DNA from: Herminiimonas arsenicoxydans
GTDB lineage: Bacteria > Pseudomonadota > Gammaproteobacteria > Burkholderiales > Burkholderiaceae_D
DNA: 64,000 nucleotides
Reading direction: 5' to 3'
NCBI GenBank assembly: GCA_000026125.1
Contig: CU207211.1
Location: 124,001 to 188,000, forward strand
The number at the start of each line of letters is the position of its first letter. Position 1 is the first letter of the stretch. The position numbers and the translations under genes were made by a program. This document shows positions 58,936 through 64,000 of the stretch, piece after piece. The notes below the pieces were generated by a model. That model was not told where the DNA came from, searched no databases, and saw only the letters and a program-made list of their open reading frames with translations.

Positions 58936-60339
58936 TTATCGGGTAACGCTACGCGAAACTTCTTTCGGATGAAGCGGATGCCCATCGTTGATGATCCACT
59001 GATCCGTCACGATCAATGTCTGCACGAAAGAAAAAGGATTGGCGCTGCCATCTGCGTTGACGCTTTGCACGCGGGCAAAGTAAGTGCCGAACGACGGACG
59101 AGGCAGACGGATTTCATTGCCGGTGACGCTATTGGTAAACAAGAGCCAGCTGAACTCAGGATCGCGTGCAACCTGGACGTTGTATTTCTGGTCGACAGAT
59201 CCGGGCCAGTGCAGTGCCAGCTCCTTGAGGCTGCCATTGATGACGGATGGCGCTGCCTGAACCGGTGCTGCTTCGTTGCGATTGCGGATGGTGGCGGGGA
59301 CTGTGCGCGGCATGCCTTCCAGGCTGGATTTGTCGAGGGCGGCAACGCGTATGAAATAGTCGCCTTCCTGAATATTGTTAATCACGACTTCGCTGCTGTT
59401 GCTGCTGCCTTCTGCCAGCAGGTGCAGCATCTCGGCATCCTGCGCAATTTGCACATGATAGGCACGCGCGTCGGCGATCGGTGCGATGGCGAATTTTGCC
59501 GAACCTCCCTGTCTGTATGGGGCGCCGGAAAATTGCGGCGGCGGCAGCAAAGCAATCGCCGGTCCGATGGTTTCGCGGGTGATCAGATTGCCTTTGGCGA
59601 CAGGCAGCATCAGCGCTTCCGGCGTGCGTCGTGCGCCGACCGCTACCTGCCCGTCCAGTACTTCAGTCGTGACTCTCTGATTGTTCAGGCTGACGCGGAA
59701 ATGCGTGCCACGTACGCCGGCCACCGACAGTGGCGTACGTACTTCAAAGAGGCCTTTGTTGAGATTCAGTGGCGACACGCGCGAGACGACGCGGCCGCGC
59801 AAGAGTTTGATTTCGGTGCGCGGGCTGCCGGTGTACAGGGACTTGCGTAATTTTGCCACCAGCACGCTACTGTTGGAGGGCAGGGAAATGCGTGATTGAT
59901 CGGCCAGCGACAAGGTCAGAAAGCTGTTGATGCCGGTGCTGATTTTCATGCCTTCGGTGATTTTGCTGCCGATGTCCAGCGAAACCGAAGCGCCATCTGC
60001 GGACGTGGCGGTGATTACGCCGTTACGGGCGATCACGGTTGCTTCGCTTGCTTCATCGGCAAGCAGTTCGGCCGGAATGAAGATGGCGCTGCCAACCGGA
60101 ATGTTGCTGTCTTTATTAATCTGATTGATTTTGCCTAGCGCAACCCAGTTGGCATTCCTGGTTGTCAGCCTTTGCGCGATCGTCATCAGCGTATCGCCCG
60201 CCTGCGCATAATAAGTGATGCCGGACGTTTGAACGGTAATGTTGCCGGGTGTTTGTGTGGAGGCAAATGAACCGGCGGCAGTCAGGCTGCTTAGCGTCAG
60301 GACTGCCGCCAGTATCAATTTGTGAAGGGAAATGCGCAT
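58936..60339 (-). CDS. LysM and FecR-domain periplasmic protein
   Basis: The 467-residue protein has a signal peptide (LILAAVLTLSSLTAAG), a LysM domain (about 42-92, YYAQAGDTLMTIAQRL) for glycan binding and a FecR domain (about 120-225, with SLYTGSPRTEIKLLRGRV and AGVRGTHFRVSL). Fibronectin-like repeats follow at the C-terminus. FecR domains usually carry signals to membrane partners. Its position between the regulator and the CHASE2 kinase suggests it presents a periplasmic or wall signal to the kinase; this is inference. Confidence 0.82.
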   Translation of the reverse strand: MRISLHKLILAAVLTLSSLTAAGSFASTQTPGNITVQTSGITYYAQAGDTLMTIAQRLTTRNANWVALGKINQINKDSNIPVGSAIFIPAELLADEASEATVIARNGVITATSADGASVSLDIGSKITEGMKISTGINSFLTLSLADQSRISLPSNSSVLVAKLRKSLYTGSPRTEIKLLRGRVVSRVSPLNLNKGLFEVRTPLSVAGVRGTHFRVSLNNQRVTTEVLDGQVAVGARRTPEALMLPVAKGNLITRETIGPAIALLPPPQFSGAPYRQGGSAKFAIAPIADARAYHVQIAQDAEMLHLLAEGSSNSSEVVINNIQEGDYFIRVAALDKSSLEGMPRTVPATIRNRNEAAPVQAAPSVINGSLKELALHWPGSVDQKYNVQVARDPEFSWLLFTNSVTGNEIRLPRPSFGTYFARVQSVNADGSANPFSFVQTLIVTDQWIINDGHPLHPKEVSRSVTR

Positions 60340-60372
60340 GTTCTCTCTCCGCGCAACCCTTGGTGCGCCTTG

Positions 60373-61062
60373 CTAACCTGTCATCTGCTCCAGCCGATAA
60401 CCGTAGCTATACACCGGAGCGAGTCGAAAACCATGTTCTGGACGCAATTGTAACTTGCTCCGAACTCTGGATACATGTGTATCCATCGTACGCGACGGAA
60501 TTTCCACATCGCGCGCCCATACGGCTTCCAGAATGTAGGCTCGTGACAACGGGCGGCCGAGATTGCGGAAAAACAGCAAAGCAAGATCGAATTCTTTTTG
60601 CGTCACTTCAATAGGCGTGCCCGACATCGTCAAGCGTCCAGTGCGTGCCTCAAATATGAAGTTGCCAAACTGGATCTGTTCGATCGGATTCTGGCTCGGA
60701 TAGGCGCGGCGCAACAATGCCTGCACGCGTGCCAGTAATTCGCCGCGACGTATCGGTTTGATCATGTAATCGTCGGCGCCAGCGGCCAGTCCGGCCACAA
60801 TGTCATCCTCACCCGAGCGGCTGGTCATGAACAGAACGGGTAGATTGGGCGATAGTTTTTCGCGCGCCCAGAGCAAGACATCGGCACCGCTCAGATCCGG
60901 TACCTGCCAATCAATAATCAGCATATCGAAACTCTCGCGCCGCAATTGATTCAGCAGTTCCTTGCCACTTTGGAAAGGATGGCAGAAGTGGCCGGCGGCA
61001 CTAAGTACCTGACAGACTAAATCTGTCTGGCTACGGTCATCATCGAGTACAGCTATTCGCAT
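60373..61062 (-). CDS. OmpR-family response regulator
   Basis: The 229-residue regulator has a receiver with D51 (MLIIDWQVPDLSG) and a C-terminal winged helix (about 135-225, with EFDLALLFFRNLGRPLSRAYILEAVW and RTMDTHVSRVRSKL). It is the first gene of the operon with the LysM-FecR protein and the CHASE2 kinase, 33 bases before the FecR gene. ATG at 61062 is chosen; the TTG at 61083 is less likely. The upstream region holds TGTGA-N7-TCACA (61145-61161), a possible operator. Confidence 0.9.
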   Translation of the reverse strand: MRIAVLDDDRSQTDLVCQVLSAAGHFCHPFQSGKELLNQLRRESFDMLIIDWQVPDLSGADVLLWAREKLSPNLPVLFMTSRSGEDDIVAGLAAGADDYMIKPIRRGELLARVQALLRRAYPSQNPIEQIQFGNFIFEARTGRLTMSGTPIEVTQKEFDLALLFFRNLGRPLSRAYILEAVWARDVEIPSRTMDTHVSRVRSKLQLRPEHGFRLAPVYSYGYRLEQMTG

Positions 61063-61437
61063 ATTTTTGGTGCTTGAGAGCAAGTTGTATTACGACACCC
61101 TAATTTAACAAAGTATTCCGGCACTGGGACTGCAACTGTTCCGATGTGACAATATTTCACAAATTACGAGGCTGAATGTCGTGATTTATTGTTTTTTTTG
61201 CATCATGTCGGTGTTTCGCTTACTTGATAGCCCGATTAAATTTACTCCCATAAATCGGGTAACTCAATGAAATGCAGAGCGGGCATTTCATTTTCCGTGT
61301 TTGAAGGGGCTTGAACAGACGTGAGAATTCAAGGTTTTCCGGTTGCGGATGCCGGTTGCAAAGACGTTGATTGTTGCATGCAATTTTCTATACTGAAGTA
61401 GTAGTAACCGAGAAGTTGGCGCTGAACGGAGGCAATC
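61063..61437. other. 375-base gene-free divergent region with paired hairpins
   Basis: No credible gene lies here. It separates the response regulator operon from a small plus-strand ORF. It holds TGTGA-N7-TCACA (61145-61161), a CCCGATT/AATCGGG pair (61231-61237 and 61253-61259), a perfect ATGAAATGC-N7-GCATTTCAT hairpin (61267-61291) followed by TTTCC, and the promoter at 61367-61394. The two hairpins could belong to a small RNA or be operators; nothing decides it. Confidence 0.5.
61367..61394 (+). promoter_or_regulatory. Sigma-70 promoter of the small membrane ORF
   Basis: TTGATT (61367-61372) and TATACT (61389-61394) are 16 bases apart. The start near 61401 leaves a 37-base leader with GGAGG just before the ATG at 61438. 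Confidence 0.6.
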
Positions 61438-61617
61438 ATGAAAATACATCTATTTGATTCCTGGCATCTCCCTCATATCGCACAGTCCAAGGCTGAATTA
61501 AAGGATGCCGAGTTTGACATTCTGGCGCTGCTTGCATTTTCTATCGGTGTTCCGCTTGTTATTCTGGGTGGCATGTCCCTGCTGCAAATGCTGTTTGGCT
61601 GGACTTTTCTGGAATAA
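61438..61617 (+). CDS. Small single-pass membrane protein of 59 residues
   Basis: The frame starts MKIHLFDSWHLPHIAQSKAE and ends with a hydrophobic helix (about 28-55, LALLAFSIGVPLVILGG) and WTFLE. It has a strong ribosome site (GGAGG, five bases before ATG), a promoter and a terminator downstream (61685-61723), so it looks like a real gene. The family is unknown. The N-terminal part is amphipathic and probably cytoplasmic. Confidence 0.7.
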   Translation: MKIHLFDSWHLPHIAQSKAELKDAEFDILALLAFSIGVPLVILGGMSLLQMLFGWTFLE

Positions 61618-61684
61618 AAGGGTGTTGGATAATGTCTAAACCTTGATTGGAAGAGTAGTCCTTTTCATATTCATCCGGGATAAC

Positions 61685-61723
61685 AAAAAATGGCAAGACA
61701 CAGATAATGTCTTGCCATTTTTT
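61685..61723. terminator. Bidirectional terminator between the small ORF and psiF
   Basis: TGGCAAGAC (61691-61699) and GTCTTGCCA (61709-61717) are perfect inverted repeats flanked by six A on the left and six T on the right. It can stop transcription in both directions. Confidence 0.9.
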
Positions 61724-61750
61724 ATTTCAGCGCTTGATGCGTCAGCTTGT

Positions 61751-62065
61751 CTATTTTTTGGATAGGCAGGTTTTCATGAATTTCTTGCGCTCTTCACCTT
61801 TCATTGCGCTGGCTTCTGCATTGCAGGCCTTCATCTTGTCGCGCTGCGCCTGTTGTGCCGGACTTACTTTTGGTTCGCCGCTGAGACATTCTTTCATGAA
61901 CGCTTTACGTTCATCGCCCTTTTTGCCGGTCGCTTCCTTATTGCAGGTTGTCATTTTTGTTTGCTGGGCGGTTTTGCCGGCGCCAGCGGCCGGTGCCGCA
62001 GGGTCGGCTGCAAATGCACAGGTGGCGAAGACGCTGGAAACGATGAGTGCTAGAAGTTTATTCAT
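61751..62065 (-). CDS. PsiF-family protein with two PsiF repeats
   Basis: The 104-residue protein has a signal peptide (LLALIVSSVFATCAFA) and two PsiF repeats, CNKEATGKKGDERKAFMKECL and CNAEASAMKGEERKKFMKTCL (each just over 20 residues, at roughly 41-61 and 80-100), with conserved cysteines. E. coli PsiF is induced by phosphate starvation; its job is unknown. GAGAGG precedes the ATG. I see no Pho box upstream, although phoX in this window has one. Confidence 0.85.
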   Translation of the reverse strand: MNKLLALIVSSVFATCAFAADPAAPAAGAGKTAQQTKMTTCNKEATGKKGDERKAFMKECLSGEPKVSPAQQAQRDKMKACNAEASAMKGEERKKFMKTCLSKK

Positions 62066-62448
62066 TGGAGCCTCTCAAATAGGAATCTAAATTTTTAGAA
62101 GACAGGATAACCAAAAAATGTTGCAAGGACTACAACGATTGCAAGCTGCATCGCGTTGACAAGGCGGTGCATCAAACCAGTTCACTTAAAAAATTTACCT
62201 CGATAGACTTGCATCAAAAGGTCATGCCGAGCAGCGTATGACCATAAGCAAGATGAGCGCTTGGCCGCCATTTGTCAATGACGAGATTCCTTCGTCACGT
62301 AAAAATAATCGGTATGTCTTGTGGGCGCCTATTTTTCTATCGGGATGCACAGAGTCGAGGAAGATGTTAAGTTCCCTTGCCTGACGAATAGCGTGAGCAC
62401 ATTCATCGCCGATGAGTAATGAAGACATCGCATCATCAAATTTTTTCC
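62066..62448. other. Gene-free divergent region between psiF and the MshQ-like gene
   Basis: The 383 bases have no gene I can support. A minus-strand frame of 79 codons (62222-62461) overlaps the start of the next gene and lacks family resemblance or a ribosome site. A TTGACA at 62156 has no fitting -10. The AT-rich stretch before 62200 may hold promoters for both sides. Confidence 0.4.
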
Positions 62449-64000
62449 ATGAAAAAAACAATCAACACTCTTTTCCTCGTCTTATTGCTCGTTAATGCTT
62501 CAGCCTATGCCGCGACGCGTACGGTCTGTGCCAGCGGTGGAGCCTACGTCACTATCGCTGCCGCAATCAATGATGCAGGCAATGGCGATGAAATCGTCAT
62601 CTGTCCTGGAACGTATAACGAGTCGCTGGCGGTTTCAAAAGACAACCTGACATTTCGCTCCTCTACGGTTAACCGGGACGACGTCAAGGTCAGCAACAGC
62701 GATAGTGTCTTCAAGCTCAATCGCCTGAGTAGCACGATCAAGAATATGACGATCATTTCAACCGGCAGCAAGGACGCCATTGTCAACGATTACAACAATG
62801 GCGTCGGGTCGCATACATTTGAAAATCTTGTGATTACGGCAAAGGGCAAGGGTATTTATTTGCGAACCGGCGGCCCGCATACGTTCAGGAAGCTTGATAT
62901 TACAAGTAGTGCAGACGGTGGCATTCATACTGAGTACAACGCTGATGCGGCACATGTCTTTGATACCGTTACGGTCAACAGCACCGGTGTCGGCATCGCC
63001 GCCAGCAGAGGGGTCGCATCAATGAAGAATGTAACAGTTACTTCATCCAGCGACATTGGCATTACCTTGAGCAGCAAGTACAGTGCGCTTTTTGAGGCAG
63101 TTAAGGTTTCTGCGAAAAACGATGGGCTGGTCATCACGACGCAGGATGCCTCTTCTTCGCTAACCTTTGTCGATATTGAAGCTTCTTCGCAAGCTGGAGC
63201 GGCGATTAATCTTCAGCGCGGCATTGCTTCCATGACCAGGGTAAAAGTCACTAGCGGCAATGCCGGTATCGTGCTCTACGGTGCTTCCTTGCTGAAGGAT
63301 ATCGATGCCAGTGCGAAAAACATCGCCCTGGATATTGGCAGCCAGTCCGCAGTCAATCTGAACGGGGTGATTGCAAAATCAACAGCAGACAAGGCAATCT
63401 TGTTGAGAGATAACGGTGGTGGCGAATATATCCATACTTTAAAAAATATCACGATCGCAGGCGCGGGCAGTGATGGCATCAATGTACAAAAATCTGCCCA
63501 GGTAAATGCAGAGAATATTTGTGTGCAGTCGGCAGCTGGAAACGGCGTGCGATTTGAGTACAATGCGAAAAAAATCACGATGAAGGATTCCATTCTCAAG
63601 GGACATGGAAGTTACGGCGTGAGCATGCTTTCCAATCCGGAATCCATCAGCCATGTAAATAACTCGTGCTTCTATAAGGCGCCCTGCGCAGAAGGTTCAT
63701 GGTCGCCATCCGTGCGCGACTTTAGCGGAAACTTTACCGCTCCTGCGAATTGCAATAACGGCGCGGATGTTGTCTTCTCGGCCCCGGTTCTTGCCAGCTG
63801 TCCATTGGTGGAAAACAAGTGTTATGTTGCGCTGCCTCCCGACACGGCGGCACTCGGCGGTTTCAATGCATTTGAATCCCTGACGGCTAGCGGCGCCGTC
63901 ACTGGAGTCATCAAAACCAAAATTGCAGGCAGCCCCATTACGCTTGATGTGGTGGCGCTGAATACGGCAAGGGATGCGGTTGCTGCAAATTTTTCCGGCA
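62449..64000 (+). CDS. MshQ-like beta-helix surface protein, N-terminal part
   Basis: The frame is open for 517 codons from ATG 62449 to the window end. It has a signal peptide (MKKTINTLFLVLLLVNASAYA) and about 400 residues of short repeated strands, each with N/D/G turns such as LKNITIAGAGSDGINV, a parallel beta-helix pattern. From about residue 450 comes a region, FNAFESLTASGAVTGVIKTK, like the DUF6701 part of MSHA biogenesis protein MshQ. It is probably a large pilus-tip or adhesin-type protein. No clear Shine-Dalgarno is seen. The rest lies outside. Confidence 0.7.
   Translation, partial: MKKTINTLFLVLLLVNASAYAATRTVCASGGAYVTIAAAINDAGNGDEIVICPGTYNESLAVSKDNLTFRSSTVNRDDVKVSNSDSVFKLNRLSSTIKNMTIISTGSKDAIVNDYNNGVGSHTFENLVITAKGKGIYLRTGGPHTFRKLDITSSADGGIHTEYNADAAHVFDTVTVNSTGVGIAASRGVASMKNVTVTSSSDIGITLSSKYSALFEAVKVSAKNDGLVITTQDASSSLTFVDIEASSQAGAAINLQRGIASMTRVKVTSGNAGIVLYGASLLKDIDASAKNIALDIGSQSAVNLNGVIAKSTADKAILLRDNGGGEYIHTLKNITIAGAGSDGINVQKSAQVNAENICVQSAAGNGVRFEYNAKKITMKDSILKGHGSYGVSMLSNPESISHVNNSCFYKAPCAEGSWSPSVRDFSGNFTAPANCNNGADVVFSAPVLASCPLVENKCYVALPPDTAALGGFNAFESLTASGAVTGVIKTKIAGSPITLDVVALNTARDAVAANFSG

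Noticed and set aside
61145..61161. TGTGA-N7-TCACA as a CRP site
   Set aside because: CRP sites need a 6-base spacer; here it is 7. Left as a possible operator for an unknown regulator.
62066..62220. Pho box upstream of psiF
   Set aside because: I looked for tandem CTGTCAT-type 11-mers on the minus strand and found only isolated fragments such as CTGTCTTC without a partner at the right spacing.
62222..62461. 79-codon minus-strand frame before the MshQ-like gene
   Set aside because: It overlaps the start of the signal-peptide-bearing plus gene, has no ribosome site and no family I can recognise. It is not fully excluded.

Overview
The window looks like a chromosome segment of a betaproteobacterium in Burkholderiales, most probably family Oxalobacteraceae (Herminiimonas/Janthinobacterium-like). 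That is inferred from the gene set and order: ferrooxidans-type gshA next to gshB and an EIIA(Man)-HPr-EI set, the rsmB-DUF4390-ntrY-ntrX block, DUF3567 and DUF1840 proteins, metX-metW, glnK-amtB and the rsmI-yraM-yraN-diaA-dolP cluster. GC is moderate (mid-50s percent by eye) and coding density is high. I see no rRNA, tRNA, CRISPR array, insertion sequence, integrase or phage module, so this is mostly core chromosome.

Layout. 1-7430: a cut-off CDS, then minus-strand genes including the operon rsmB-DUF4390-ntrY-ntrX-(CobW-like remnant). 7605-11351: an ExoIX-like nuclease, small unknown genes (one with a stop codon inside its signal peptide), comM and ubiK. 11381-14147: a nitrogen module with tandem NtrC-type sites, a sigma-54 promoter, an outer-membrane channel gene, glnK, amtB and a terminator. 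14288-19293: gshA-gshB followed by a soluble phosphotransfer set. 19333-20504: a split chromate transporter. 20708-22672: promoter, SAM-II riboswitch, terminator and metX-metW. 22681-33903: transporters, cheV, a truncated rlmI, a Tat-exported PhoX behind a Pho-box promoter, xth, pyrE. 33931-37967: gatCAB. 38256-45170: the elongasome block mreBCD-mrdA-rodA-rlpA. 45167-49136: rsmI diverging from yraM-yraN-diaA-dolP. 49233-52514: lemA, an M48 protease and a thioredoxin-like protein. 52536-56438: hemA-prfA-dsbB-prmC. 56520-61062: a response regulator, a LysM-FecR protein and a CHASE2 histidine kinase in one operon. 61063-64000: a small membrane ORF, psiF, and the start of a large MshQ-like beta-helix surface protein that runs off the end.

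The most informative signals are regulatory. The metX leader appears to be a SAM-II transcriptional attenuator in which the aptamer 3' strand can pair with the terminator 5' arm. The channel-glnK-amtB operon has a well-spaced sigma-54 promoter with two NtrC-type sites 30 bp apart. phoX has a Pho box with phoA-like geometry. The best candidate for a little-described system is the response regulator / LysM-FecR / CHASE2-kinase operon. Decay is visible in the RlmI-like gene (catalytic domain missing), the CobW-like gene (P-loop lost) and the small secreted protein (in-frame TGA).
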